Positions 1 to 11,426 of a stretch of DNA of 64,000 bases are shown here, in pieces. The translations under genes and the position numbers were made by a program. Below the pieces are notes generated by a model. It did not search any database. It saw nothing but the letters and a program-made list of their open reading frames with translations, and was not told where the DNA came from. This DNA comes from Limnanthes douglasii subsp. nivea (Eukaryota > Streptophyta > Magnoliopsida > Brassicales > Limnanthaceae). The stretch covers positions 161,068,813 through 161,132,812 of the forward strand of contig JAUPFV010000002.1 of the NCBI GenBank assembly GCA_036936605.1, written 5' to 3'. Each line of letters opens with the position of its first letter. Positions within the stretch are counted from its first letter, which is position 1.

Positions 1-356
1 TGATGCCTTCTTCAAAATTCTCTAAGTATTTTCAAAACTTTGTCTCTTATCATACTACCCGGGTTAAAAGGTCTAAGGGCTATTTAAATTCTAGCCGGAG
101 AGTCTTAATGCTCTCACAATACAATAAAACTACTTAAACTCCAGCTATTTAAACAAATGATGAAAGAAGAGGATGGTTGAGCAAAATAAGATATTCATTC
201 AACAATTTAAAACTGCCTTGGCCTTCCAAGGACTTTTTAAGCAAGTTTGGGCACAGTACAAAAATTTGTCCGAATAATACGGACACCATCACAAAAAGTG
301 CCTTGGTCTTCCAAGGACTTTAGTTCAAACAAAAGATAAACAAAACAAATTATAAA
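1..356. other. Element A, sequence downstream of the antisense gene
   Basis: No coding sequence is seen here. It lies 3' of the antisense gene at 357-3345 and should hold its terminator and the pol-side spacer of retroelement A. A 22-bp motif occurs twice, at 215-236 and 300-321 (gccttggccttccaagg and a one-base variant); each copy is itself an inverted repeat (ccttgg and ccaagg around four bases). Element B has three related-looking 33-bp repeats in the same relative place (9406-9504). Confidence 0.5.
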
Positions 357-3345
357 TTAAGGTTGAGCCTTTGAAGATGGCTCACCCTCATCTGTTTTCT
401 TGCCCTTGATGTCGCTCTTCTCCTCGACTATCTTCTTACCCTTGGGATCAATCTCTTCCTCACCTGGACTCTCTCCGGTTTCCTCTTCATCACCAGACGA
501 GGACTCACCGGAGTACCTCTCATCGTCAGCCATGGTCCAGTATGGGAGATCATCGTCATCCACATAGCGCCATAAGTCCCCTAGTCTCCTCTTCGAGAAT
601 TTCTCGTGAAACAGGAGGACCATGTCAGACTTCACTTTTTCAATCATTAATTCTTCACTCCGTATCATCTCCCTGGCATAAGCATTAATCTTGGCTTTGA
701 TTGTGGCCTCTTGATCCTTCACCAAAGCAGCTTTCTCTTCAACAGCCTGATTCACTGCATTCTCTAAAGCAAGTTTGTCAGTGGTCAGATTGGTGACAAG
801 CTTCTCCTTTGCTGCCGTCTCTCCTCTTGAGGCTGTCAGGTCCTTCTCCAGTTCGGACAGCTTAGCCCGGAGATTTTTTATGGTCTCTTCTAAGGAAGCA
901 GCTTTTGTATTACTTTCATCTTGATTCTTCTTTAGCTGATCATTTGCTTCCTTGAGCAAATCAACCTTATTGGCAGCAACCCGGAGGTCTTCGGACAGTT
1001 TTTCCTTCTCCGATTTGAGCTCTTTGATGGTGTCCGCCTGACTCCGGACTTGCCTTTCCAGGGTGAGTATTGGTTGCATGTTGCTAAGGATAGAATGGGC
1101 TATAACATCCCTCTCACTGGAGACCATAAAAGTTTTACCGTTGAAATTAACTGTGTTAGAGTTGCTTGGAGGGACATAGGGCCCTGCGAACTCGTCTTTG
1201 GACAGCCCAAGAAAATATTCACCAAGTCCACCCAGACCGGTGATGTCCATTTCATCTAAGTTGAGCTCCCCCCTCTCAACTTCATCTGTAGTAAACTCCC
1301 TTTGAATCTCTCCGTGCAAGTCCCTTGGGATCTCTTCAGCCAAGGTTGGGTCAGTAGGAAAAGAGGGCTCCGGGTCCCGGAGAGCAACTTCATCTCCTTG
1401 GGAAGACTTCTTCTTCTTGGCCTCCCTGTGAACGCTCTCACTCGTTTGCTTGCGAGTCCTCTTAGAGGCCCTTGTAGGCTTAGGGAGGTTCACTTCCTGC
1501 TTCTCGCTCTCCTGTTCCACCACCTGTAGAAGGGCTGCATCAATCTGAGTCTGTGCCAGTCCTTCTGTATCTGTTGGGGCCTCCTTCTCATCGTCACCTG
1601 CTGCCCTCTTGCCTTTCTTCTTCTTGCCCTTCATTTTACTTGGGGCTTTGGCCCGGGCAGGGAGGAAGAGAGTCCCATCCAGTTCGTGAAACCTTCTCAG
1701 CACGATGTCTTCATCAGGTTGGGTGGAGAACTCCTCCCAAGTTAGGTCTCTTCGACCTGTGGTGTTCCACAGGTGAGACCTTGCTAAGTTCCCAGCAGTG
1801 AAGGCTTTATGGAACCGGTTCTCCCAGTTCTCTGCAGCCCAAGCGTTAATTTTGCCACAGGTAGTCTGTCCGGTCTTTAGGTAGTCCCCGAACTCCTTTG
1901 GCAACTCTGTTAAAACGAAAAGAAACTAATTAGCATAAACTTGAAAAAAAAAAAAAGATTCGAACAGAAGCTTAAAGTAAAAACTTACGATCACTCCTCC
2001 ATCTGCTTCGAAGAAGGCTAGGATTCTCCTTAACCTTGATTTTCTTGCCATTCTCCCATGAGCCACTGACAAATAAGAATTGGCTCCTCCATTTGCTCTC
2101 CGACTCCAGGAGATCATCGACAGCTTTAAGATCATTCCCCATGTTGAAATGGTAGAAGGGGAACTGATGGTGTTTGCACAAGTTGGCCACAGCTGCAAAC
2201 TCTTCCATAGGAAGAGGGATTCCAGATAACCTAGACGCCATAATACATGACATCAAGGTGAACCAGCCATTGGGGCTTAACTGTGATGGGCAGAGTTTGA
2301 CTAGATGAAAATAGCGCACTATCTCCGGGTCCAGTGGGAACCTGAGTCCCCAGTTGAATAGCTCCGTGAAGAAGACTATCTCATTCCTTTTGCAATCCAT
2401 CGGGGTCTCTGGATCGATGGGAATCCTTATTTTTACGTTCTCAGGGATTCCCCACTTTGTGTGCAATCTTCCCAGATCTGAAGTATGGATGAACGCGTAC
2501 TTGGGTTTCAACAAAGCCAAAAGATACTTGAACTCCACCTTATGAAAACATGGCCCCACTCTCCCTTCAAGGCTCTCCGGCAGGTCCGGACGCCTCAGAT
2601 ACAAGTCCTCTTTGCCCTTCTTGGCAACAACGATAGCAGTTTCAGCCTGTCCGGAGGACTCGGACTCAAATCTAACCTCCTCAGTGGAGTCCTCCATCCT
2701 CTCCTCCATAATCGTTGGGGGAGCTTCAGTAGGAATAGTCCGGGGAGGATTGAGGCTTGGCAGAGCTGATCCTCCGGACTGTTGGCTGTCCGAATTTCCT
2801 TGACTTCTTACCTCAATTTGAGTTTCTGAGGTAGAAGATTCCTTGGGGGGTAGCGGGCTGCTGGTTTCTATTCCTGACGGTCTCTCCCGGGGAGCCCTTA
2901 TAGTTGCCCCAGACCCTGATTCACTATTTTTTGCCCCCGATTTTGAGGGTGTGTTTTTAGAAGGAAGTCCTTTAACCAACCTACTTGGCCGTTTCATGAT
3001 TAATTTGTCTGGGGAGTGGTCAGAATCAGACCCCATAGCAATAAAAGAGGATTTTTTCCTAACACTTGTGGCAGTGACCCCCGGTTCAACAATAGGGATC
3101 GACTCTTGAATTGAAGAGCCAGATACTATGGGGGAGAGTGTTGATTGAAAGAGTTTTTTAGGTTTTGTACCTTTAGAAGAAGATGAACCTCTGTCAGATT
3201 CTTCGATTGAAGGGGCTGGTTTCTCAACAGGCGACGCTGGAAGCCCTGCTGCAAGTCTTTTTTCCTTTTCAACTCTTTGAGCTTTCTCCAATTCTGAGAG
3301 GTTAAGCCAGCCGCCCTTGATTAGTGCTGTTCTTGCTGTGAACAT
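357..3345 (-). CDS. Antisense accessory ORF of Tat-type retroelement A (spliced, intact)
   Basis: Two long reading frames join across an 82-bp GT-AG intron (1907-1988): exon 1 is 1989-3345, exon 2 is 357-1906. The splice keeps phase (GAT C + AG TTG) and gives about 968 residues with no stop. Exon 1 ends with a domain of about 190 residues containing GLRFPLDPEIVRYF, a CPSQLSPNGWFTLMSCIMAS motif and SGSWENGKK; it resembles the plant 'putative gypsy type transposon' domain (Pfam Transposase_28). Exon 2 has basic clusters near residues 545-553 and 600 (possible nuclear signals), a long coiled coil at about 718-883 and an acidic C-terminus. Tat/Ogre-lineage gypsy elements are known to carry additional ORFs, some antisense between pol and the 3' LTR. 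Function is unknown. A host gene captured by the element is an alternative; three degenerate relatives in the window favour an element gene. Confidence 0.8.
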
Positions 3346-3446
3346 AAAACAGCTAAGGAAATTTTGAAGTTTTAGAGAGATAAAGCTTTGGGTAAAATGG
3401 TAGAGTAAAGTTTGAAAGAGATAATGAGACAGTGAAAAGTGAATAG

Positions 3447-3454
3447 AATTTATA
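3447..3454 (-). promoter_or_regulatory. TATA box for the antisense gene of element A
   Basis: Read on the minus strand the sequence is CTATAAATTC, about 100 bp before the ATG at 3345. The antisense ORFs of B and E have similar boxes upstream. That it drives transcription is inference. Confidence 0.45.
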
Positions 3455-3784
3455 GTAAATGTGAAAAAAGGAGTTGATTCCTAGGAGAATCCGAAAAGTT
3501 GGGCAATGATTAAAAGATGGCGATGATGTCATTAATGACATTTAAAAGAGGTAACTTGTTCGAGAAAGTGGTGTGAATTTCAAGGTGAAAAAACGGCTAA
3601 AGTGACCAACCAGGGAGTGACACGTGTCCCATTAACTCTGACAAGAACCGTTTGGAATTCGTAACGTTTGGTCTGTCCGGGTCTGTCCTCAACTCTCTTC
3701 GAATTGAAAAACTACTTCCTAAATCGGACTGTTTTTCAGTTCTTTGACAAGGACACTTGTTCAAATACCTAAAAAAGGGGCTCC

Positions 3785-4259
3785 TGATGAGTCCGAATTC
3801 GAAGTGCTCCCCAGAAGGGCAGCCCAATGTAAATCTCTCCGTAAACCGGACAGGATATTTGAACCGGACAGGTGACTTCGAACACTGTGAGCCTAATGTT
3901 GTTCGAACTATGACAAAAGTACTAAAAAACCTAAACACTTCTTGACTAAGCTACCTGTCCACCTGCTTAGAACTCATGGGTCTTTAAACATGACCCGGGT
4001 CCATTAAACTTGACCCGAAAGCCCATAAGGGCCCAAATTTCATACTATAAATACCCAACCACCAGCATTAACTATGGGTAAGAAAAATTAACTGCTGCCA
4101 AGCTGCTTAATTCTCTCTCCACATTAAAAGCACTTTGAAACACCCTTAAACACCCTCACACCACCGTGAAACACCCTCACACCGCCTTAAAACTCCGCTT
4201 GAAATTACCAGCCTACCCTCAGGCTACTTTTATCCTCACCAGAGCTAATAGAGATACCA
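3785..4259 (+). mobile_element. 3' LTR of Tat-type element A
   Basis: A polypurine tract (aaaaaagggg, 3771-3780) and ctcc are followed by TGATGAGTCC at 3785, the usual start of an LTR in this lineage. A TATA box (TATAAATA, 4046-4053) lies inside, and a CA end is possible at 4259 (gagatacca). The next sequence is gag of another element (B) starting in mid-protein, so the LTR edge is between about 4255 and 4280. If 4259 is right, the target duplication would be taata. The left LTR is outside the window, so the ends are not proven. Confidence 0.55.
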
Positions 4260-4270
4260 TAATATACTGT

Positions 4271-4860
4271 AAAAAAATATATCAATCGTTTTGTTAAAGC
4301 AAAAACTGATGTGGAATATTATAAAGATTTTTTGGCTTTAATAGCATATCGAATGGGACTTTTCCCTGAAATATTGAAAGACATTGTGGCTAAAAGTCAA
4401 GCAATGACATTTGGGGATCTTCTTGATCAAGTTGAAAAAGGAATATTGGTAGAAGAAAATCAGGATTCGGAAATAGGTTCCATTGATCAGCTAGAACATT
4501 ATCAGTTTCAAAGATCTCTTGCTACTACTCAACCTCCTCGAATAAATGTGCAACCTAAAGCAACACACCAGTATCCTCCAAGGCCCAGAGTAAATCAGCA
4601 AACATATAGTACACAACATGGTGATAGGCCAATATCCAACAAATGGATTCATCCATAATAGTTTTCATATCTGACTGAGTGTGCGGCTACTATATTTGAC
4701 AAAACTCGTGGTCATGTGAAATTTCGTAAACCTTCCCTTATTCAAACTCTGAGGGAGAATAAAAACAACATATTTTGAAACTATCACGAAGATGTTGGGC
4801 TAGACACAAAAGAGTGTATTGAATTGAAGAAATAAATACAAACGTTAATTAAAAATAAAA
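4271..4860 (+). pseudogene. Element B gag, C-terminal part
   Basis: Translation from about 4275 aligns with the same part of gag in element D (56170-56400): FVKAKTD... against FVLTKAV..., then MTFGDLLDQVEKGILVEE against LTFGALMAQVEDQIKVEE. The N-terminal half is absent because the LTR of element A abuts it. A degenerate zinc-knuckle-like stretch (NCHEDVGLDTKECIELKK, about 4780-4830) ends in a stop. The capsid/nucleocapsid role is known for the family; this copy cannot make a complete protein. Confidence 0.75.
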
Positions 4861-4863
4861 AAA

Positions 4864-5980
4864 TTGATAAACTTTGTAAAGAAGCACTCTCAGAAAACTC
4901 TGACGGTCAAGGAAGCATCAAAAGAAGAAACTGTGTTGGTTATTTCTAAAGAGATCGATTCTTTTGATATTGCGACAAAGTACTTGGATCCAAAAGAGAG
5001 GAGAAACGATATTATCATGGTGGAAGAAATTATCCCAAAAATATATATTTATTTATGTGCATATTTTGAATTTTTGGCAATTTTTGGGGGTGATATTGTT
5101 GCAATAAATTCGAACATCTCCCGGAAAAGACATATAGTCAGCTTGACTACTCAATTAAAAGTGGGTGCCTCAATACATTAGTATCGAGCTCCCTCCCCAA
5201 TAATTTGTTTTGAAGATGATGATGATATGAGGAATGTGGCAAGCCTACATGAAGATGCAGTGGTAATTGCAGTAGAGATAGCCGGTGATCATGTGCAAAA
5301 AGCTCTAATTGATGCATGGACTTCTTCCAACATCTTACTCATGAGCACTTATAAAAAATATTTGACCCTCCTGTTATAAGTAGGTCTGATCGAGTTATTG
5401 TGGGATTCACGGGGGTGACCGCTGAAGTGGTTGGAGAATTTGAAAGTATGGTTGAACTAGGTCGGCGACCGTTCAGAAAAGAAGTTGAAATTTTGTTTAT
5501 TGTAGTAGATTATCATACCTCTTACAATGCTATCTTTGGGAGGTCCTGGTTGTCAAATATGCATGTTGTTATCTTCATAGTTCATTAGTGTTTAAATTAT
5601 GTTGTGGGGAAAAATATTGGGACAATTGGAAGCAGCCAAAAATGGCTAGAGAATGTTACCGAATCGTTTTATCTTCCAAACAAGTTTGGGGGAATGAAAC
5701 AAAGAAAGCATACCAACTAGCGGGGACTTCCTCGGAGCCAACCCCTTTTGATGACCCAAAAGAGTCTCTCAGTCTTTTAGTTCCTGATGAAAATTATGAA
5801 GATCATGTGTATCGAGATGGAAAAGTGATAAATATTAGAACAAAGTTATCTCCAACTTTAAGGCAAAAGTTGATTGAATTTGTATCCTCAAAGCTGGATA
5901 TGTTTACCTGGTGTTCTGAGGACGTAACTGGTGTTCTCCAGAAAATTGTTTTTCATAATTGTCCATCAAGAATAATGTAA
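4864..5980 (+). pseudogene. Element B protease and linker to reverse transcriptase
   Basis: Broken frames correspond to the protease region: LRY..FEFLAIFGGDIVA-type sequence (about 5060-5180), the active-site region at about 5305-5345 reading LIDAWTSSNILL where family members have a DTGSS-like core, then MGFTGVTAEVVGEF (5400) and IFGRSWLSNMHVV (5540). A further stretch at 5588-5980 is the linker before RT (PFDDPKESLSLLVPDENYED and a QKLIEFVSSKLDMFTW segment). Stops and frameshifts divide it, and the active-site motif is altered. Confidence 0.7.
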
Positions 5981-6546
5981 GGCCAATAATACATAAAAGA
6001 AGACCTTTCTCTGACGAAAAATCTGAGGTGATAGTGGCAGAGGTAGAACATCTATCCAGAGTAGGGCACATTCGAGAATCACAATATCCTTTATGGTCAG
6101 CAAACCCGGTATTGGTCAAAAAGAAAAACGAAAAATGGCGAATGTGTGTAGATTCAAATAGGTCTTGTCCAAAAGATCCTTTTCGTATCCTACGGATTGA
6201 CAAGCTGGTAGATTCCATGTCAGGCACCCGATTGCTTTCTGAGGGATTACGAAAACACTCCGTTTATCTCCGAAAGGGTTTAAACTGCTATAAATTAATG
6301 TCGTTTGGGTTGAAAAATGCAGGGGCAACTTATCAGCGTCTAGTGAACAAAACCTTCGAATCACAAATTGGACGAAACATTGAAGTATATATTGATAATA
6401 TGCTGGTAAAACATTCTAAGGATGATGATCATTTTGATGATCTACAAGAAACTTTTAGTAACTTAAAAAGAGTTAACTTAAAATTAAACCCAGAAAAGTG
6501 CACTTTGGATTCGATCAGGAAAGTTAATTGGATATATAGTAAGTGA
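5959..6546 (+). pseudogene. Element B reverse transcriptase
   Basis: The translation gives clear gypsy RT blocks: VRPIIHKRRPFSDEK, SANPVLVKKKNEKWRMCVD, a CPKDPFRILRIDKLVDSMSG segment, and FGLKNAGATYQRLVNKTF, followed by YIDN where active enzymes have YIDD. Between SGTRLLS and GLNCYKLM about 20 residues that should hold the first catalytic aspartate block (DAxxGYNQI, intact in element D near 58190) are missing. The enzyme is therefore dead by an internal deletion and a changed active site. Confidence 0.85.
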
Positions 6547-6559
6547 AAAGGGGATTGAA

Positions 6560-7640
6560 GCCGACCCCGCGCAATTAAAACCTTTAACGTCTGTGACTCC
6601 CCCCCGGAATATAAAAGAAGTTTAAATGTTAATATGAAGTTTGGCATCACTGAATAGATTTATATCTTGATTTTCGGACGAATTCGCTCCTTTTTCCAGG
6701 TATTAAGGCATGCAAATTGTTTCAACTGGACAAAAGAGTGTTCGGAGTCTTTTCATCGAATTAAAGAATACATTTATTCACCAGAAATCCTCACAAATCC
6801 TTTTTCGGGGGAAAGATTATTTGTTTATATAGCAATCTCAAATTGTGCTATAAGTTCTATGTTAGTCCGAGAATAAGATAATGTTCCAAAACCAGTGTAC
6901 TATGTCAACAAAAGTTTATTGGGTGTAGAGAAATGATATTTGAAGTTAGAAAAATTGGCTCTTGCATTAGTAATTGTTGCTCAAAAAATGAGCCCATATT
7001 TTAAAGCTTACTTTATCATGGTACGAACGTCTTTTCCATCAAAAATATGCTTTAAAGACCTGATATCTTGGGGAGAATGACCAAGTGGTCAGTTGAACTA
7101 GGAGATTTTGATATTGAGTTTGAACCCAAAAATGCGATCAAAGCTCAAGCCTTAGCGGATTTCTTAGTGGATTTTCATGATGAGCGGTCGGATATTAACA
7201 CTGATAAAGACATTTTCAAGGCAGAGTGGATAATCCGAACAAATGGGGGTTCGAGTACATCAGGAAGTGTGGTTGGGATACAGTTGGTTTCTCCAGAAGG
7301 AATAACAATGAATCAGGCCATCCGCTTGGGGTTTAGAACAATACATAATGAAGCGGAATATAAAGCAGCTCTAGCAGGATTAAGGCTTGCATAAATCTGT
7401 GGGGCTAAACAATTTAAGCTAGTCGGTGATTCACAACTTCTCGTTAATCGTGCCTCTAGATAATCCGAAGCTCGAAAGGATCATCTAGTAAGTTATTTGA
7501 AAGTGCTAAAAGACCTATCTTTAGGCTTCAAAAAATCAGTTATGAGCATGTTAGAATAGAAGAAAACTTTGTGGCAGACTTATTGGCAACTGTTTCATAT
7601 TTTGAGAAATATCCATGGATCATTATGTTGGAAAGGCCAT
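6560..7640 (+). pseudogene. Element B RNase H and second (archaeal-like) RNase H
   Basis: Relics of the RT connection and first RNase H run from about 6667 (CFNWTKECSESFHRIKEYIYSPEIL) through YYVNKSLLGVEK and ELGDFDIEFEPKNAIKAQAL to ADFLVDFH. A second RNase H follows (7220-7560): NGGSS where D is expected, then SPEGITMNQAIRLGFRTIHNEAEYKAAL cut here to the motif HNEAEYKAALAGLRLA, and a VGDSQLL block. Two RNase H domains in tandem are a known mark of the Tat/Ogre lineage. Stops and shifts break it. Confidence 0.8.
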
Positions 7641-7794
7641 CGATTATTAAAAATTTGGAGTAAATAATTGAGATTATTGACAAATATGTTTAAGTATCCA
7701 TTTCTGAGAATGAAGATTGGAGGAAATACATCATCAAGTTTTTTAGAGTATGATGACTTACCAATTAACTAATCATTGTCTAAAAAAATAAGTT

Positions 7795-8948
7795 TCAACA
7801 TGGGTATATGATCCTTGGAGGCGTCTTGTACAAGAAATATTTCAGTAGACCTTTTCTCCGATGTTTGGGAAAAATTGAATTGCAAATGAAATTATCAGAG
7901 TTGCATGATGGAGAAGCATCTGCACATTGTGGGTATAAAGAATTAATTAGAAGAGTGTTTTTGGCAGGATACCACTGGCCTGCGATTTCTTCCAATGCAA
8001 GGAAATTGGTTAAAAATGTGATACTTGTCAAATATTTTCTAATATAATTCATAAACCAAGAGTTCCCCTCGAAACTATATCAGAGGCATTGTTGTTTTAC
8101 TGATGGGGCATTGGTCTTGTGGGTCCTCTTCCAATGGCTTCCGCGAGGCAATAGACGATAATCGTGGCGGAAGATTAATTCTCTAAATGGGTTGAGGCAG
8201 AGCCATTAGCAGGAACAAAATCCAAATATGTAATCAGATTTATCACTTCAAATATTTGTTGTCGTTTCGGGGTTCAAATGAAAATCACTACAAATAATGG
8301 GCCTCAATTCGATAACAAAGATTTGAAATTTTTTTGTAACTCTCGAGGGATACAGTAGTGTTTTCAGATCCTTTTCACCCAGAATAAAATATGCAAGTAG
8401 AGGTCACCAATCGAACAATTCTTTATGGGCTAAAGAAAAACTTGGAAGGAGAGCCGGGACAGTGGCATGATTATCTACAAGAAGTTCTTTGGGCATATCG
8501 TACAATTTCTCGAACAACAACGTTAGAATCCTCATTCACATTAGTATATGGGAGGGGTGATGTAGTACCATTTGAGGCAGTTTTACCATCCTATCGTGTC
8601 ATTACATATTCTGAGGAGCCTAATGATATAAACGGAATAGTGGAGCTGGATTTGGTTGAAGAAAAAAGAAGGCGAGCACAGATGAAATCGTTACATTATC
8701 AAACGTTGGTGAGAAGTAGATATGCCTCCAAAGTAAGACGAAGGGAATTTAAAGTGAGCAAAAAAGTGTTAAGGAAGATTTTTATTCACACCAAGGAAAA
8801 GCACCTCAGAAAATTAGGTCCTAATTGGGAACGCCCATATTAGATAACAGAGAAAGTGAAGCCATGAACATATCTGATTAAGGATAGAGAAGGAAGAAAT
8901 ATTAAGCATCCTTGGAATATAGATCATCTTAAGTTGTATTTAGAATGA
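7795..8948 (+). pseudogene. Element B integrase
   Basis: The zinc-binding region is visible (ELHDGEASAHCGYKEL, then YHWPAISSNARKLVK; 7808-8047), but its second cysteine pair is damaged. The catalytic core (8100-8390) is full of stops. The C-terminal part is open at 8391-8843 (QWHDYLQEVLWAYRT, LVYGRGDVVPFEAVLPSY) and the polyprotein ends at 8946-8948 after HLKLYLE. Sequence just after the stop (ctttcctaccctaatag) is also found after pol of element D (60945), which ties the two families together. Confidence 0.8.
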
Positions 8949-9049
8949 ATGTAAAAAATACATATGTTACTTTTTTTAAAGTATCGGTGGCACATACTTT
9001 CCTACCCTAATAGGCACATGAAGGTTTTAACGACGTGTCTTATTAGCCG

Positions 9050-9052
<3 letters not shown>

Positions 9053-9124
<72 letters not shown>
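9053..9124. repeat. (TA)n microsatellite
   Basis: About 36 perfect TA units directly after the pol end of element B. Length in the real genome may differ from the assembly. Confidence 0.95.
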
Positions 9125-9126
<2 letters not shown>

Positions 9127-9144
9127 TTTTTGCCTTTAAAACTC

Positions 9145-9345
9145 TTAAATTTTGGACCTAGAAGTTCTTCCAACAAAAGTTGGTCTACAACTGATTAAAT
9201 TTCAGACCTAGAGGGTCTTCCAACGAAATTTGGTCTACAACTATTGAATTTTGGACCTAGAGGGTCTTCCAACGAAAGTTGGTCTTCAACTATTAAAATA
9301 TTGAGCCTACAAGGTTTTCCAATAAATTTTGTTTTTAATTATTTT
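9145..9345. repeat. 50-bp tandem repeats of element B
   Basis: Four copies with a period of 49-50 bp. The core gacctagagggtcttccaac recurs at 9155, 9205, 9254 and, degraded, about 9304. They lie in the 3' untranslated region between pol and the antisense ORF. Tat-lineage elements are known for fast-changing tandem repeats in this place. Confidence 0.85.
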
Positions 9346-9405
9346 ATGCATTGTGAAAACATAATCAAAATCCAATACTCCATAAATTATGAAAACTAGT
9401 ACAAA

Positions 9406-9504
9406 ATGCCTCGGAATTTAAGATGATTTTTACAAAAAATGCCTCGAAGTTTAAGAGGAATTTTATAAAAAATGCCTCAAAGTGTAAGAGGACTTTTAAA
9501 AAAC
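9406..9504. repeat. Three 33-bp tandem repeats
   Basis: Units start at 9406, 9439 and 9472, each with atgcctc followed by a taaga core and an A-rich end. They sit just downstream of the 3' end of the antisense ORF of element B. Confidence 0.8.
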
Positions 9505-9571
9505 AAATATCTTTTAAAACTTTCTTAATCTGAAGACTCTACAGAATCACTATCATCGGATTATGAGGATT

Positions 9572-10655
9572 TTCCCTCTGAGTCAAGGCATCAGAAGCCA
9601 TTTTATTCTCTGAAAGGTTATCTGATTCCTCATCCAAGTGACTCTTAGCTCTGTCTCTTGTTGGAAGAAAAACCATCACGTCTTTCACTTCTAATCGATC
9701 TAGCACGTCTTGTTTGGAAGGAAGTATCAAGAGTTCTTTCAGTGACAGCCTTTCCGAGGGATTTAGCCTCTATAGTCGCCTTTTGGAAAGATTTGTTGGG
9801 GTGAAGCAAAGCCGAAATTTATTGAACTAGGCAGTCTTAGCCCACAGGTTCAACTCGGAAAATACATCTTTGCATGAGGTACGAAGTCGGCATAGGGCTT
9901 GGATATGTCGCCCGTTGCTATTTATAAGTAAAGAAAGTATAAAAACACCTATAAAAGAAGGCCAAGTAAAATTTGAAGCACAGTAAAAGGGAAGTCACAC
10001 CTTTGTTTGTCCAGAAAAGTGATAGCTTGTGAGGGTTGTCAGCAGTTGCTCCGGATGTTGTCTCCGAAAGCCCTGAGATAAAAAGGAAACGTTGTTCTAT
10101 ATTTTTTCTTCTTCAAGTCAAATTTTAACTACCTTCTTGCCTTGTCTGAAGGTTAGCGAGTAGAATGGAGAGTGAGGTTTCTTTACCAAACCAGAGAGGA
10201 TCAATCCATTATTCTAAAGAAAAACTCACCCCTAAAATTATGGAGGCCATGATGCAGGCCATAAGAGTGGACCACATGTTAGGTCCGGCTTGAGTGGGAC
10301 AAAGATCAATCTTTAAAAAGTTCTCCACAAAAACAGAATCCAGCGGATAGCGTAACCCCCAACTCATTATCTTGGTGTACACAATCAGCTCATTATCTTT
10401 GACTAATAGTGGGATCTCTGCGGCTGTGGGGAAGCGGATGGAAACTGAAGAAGGAATTCCCCATCAAACTCTTAGCTTTTTCTCTTCAGATAAGTCGTAG
10501 TATTTATACTCTATTTTATGCAAGGCCAACAAATTTTTACTATCAACGGCTTTGAGGTTATTCCCTACTAAAGCAATGATCTCCAGGGGCAATGGAATAT
10601 CTTCTTTTGATTTAGCTTTTTTTTAAGAACAATTTTTTTCTCAATTAGAGAAGCA
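9572..10655. repeat. Tandem duplication, copy 1 (about 1.08 kb)
   Basis: This stretch matches 11427-12506 almost base for base by eye. Both begin near tttccctctgagtcaaggca and end at tcaattagagaagca. The offset is 1855 bp at the start and 1851 bp at the end. The two copies enclose 771 bp of single-copy coiled-coil sequence. Confidence 0.9.
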
Positions 10656-11426
10656 ACATCGTCATCTTTTTTCTTTTTAGCCTGAGCTAAGATGACCTAC
10701 TTCTCTTTTACGACTCTTTCAAAATCCGCGAAGCACTTGTTGAAACCATATGTGTCTAAATCATTACCCTCTTTGTAAGATGCAATGAGCTTGTCTTTAG
10801 TTTCATTTTTCTCTACGTAAAGCTCCCTTTATTCTTGGAAACATTTCTCGAGGAGCATGATGTAATTTTCAGATGCAACAAGTATTTCGAGAAGCGCATC
10901 AGCTTGCTTTTCAAGAGTTGAATGTTGTTGTCTAAGCTCTTCAACTTCTAACTTGGCCTTTAAGGTTTTGGATTTGTAATAACTCTCTGATCCTTAAGAT
11001 ACCGCATCGGTTTTCCAATGAAGACAGAGGAATAAAGAAGTTTCTGAAGACAAAGAGAGAACTCATCGTCTAGAGAAATTTCAAATGAATTGGATGGGAA
11101 GCCATTTCTAAAAGTATCAAACGATGTGGAGTCAGCCGGTTAGATATTATATTGAGGTTCTTCAAAAATTATATCATCCAGTGGAAGTTGAACAGGGTCA
11201 TACCCAATGATCACCCTTTCCGGGGAAGCTTTGATTTGATCATTCTTTTTGTTTTCCGAAACCAATACCACCATAAGCTTCTGGAATGTCTTCAGAGATA
11301 CTTTACAGTTTTCTTTGACACTTCTTCTTGGGAGAAATATGAATATGAAGTTTATTTTTTGATGGGGTAGAAGCCTTCTTGTATTAGGTAGGTTTCCTAG
11401 CCTTTGAACCTTTAACTTTAATTTTT

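Noticed and set aside
1050..1801. Three + strand reading frames (1050-1259, 1302-1529, 1553-1801)
   Set aside because: They are shadows of exon 2 of the intact minus-strand gene and match no known motif.
2354..3109. + strand reading frames opposite exon 1 of the antisense gene
   Set aside because: Same reason; codon pattern and domain content lie on the minus strand.
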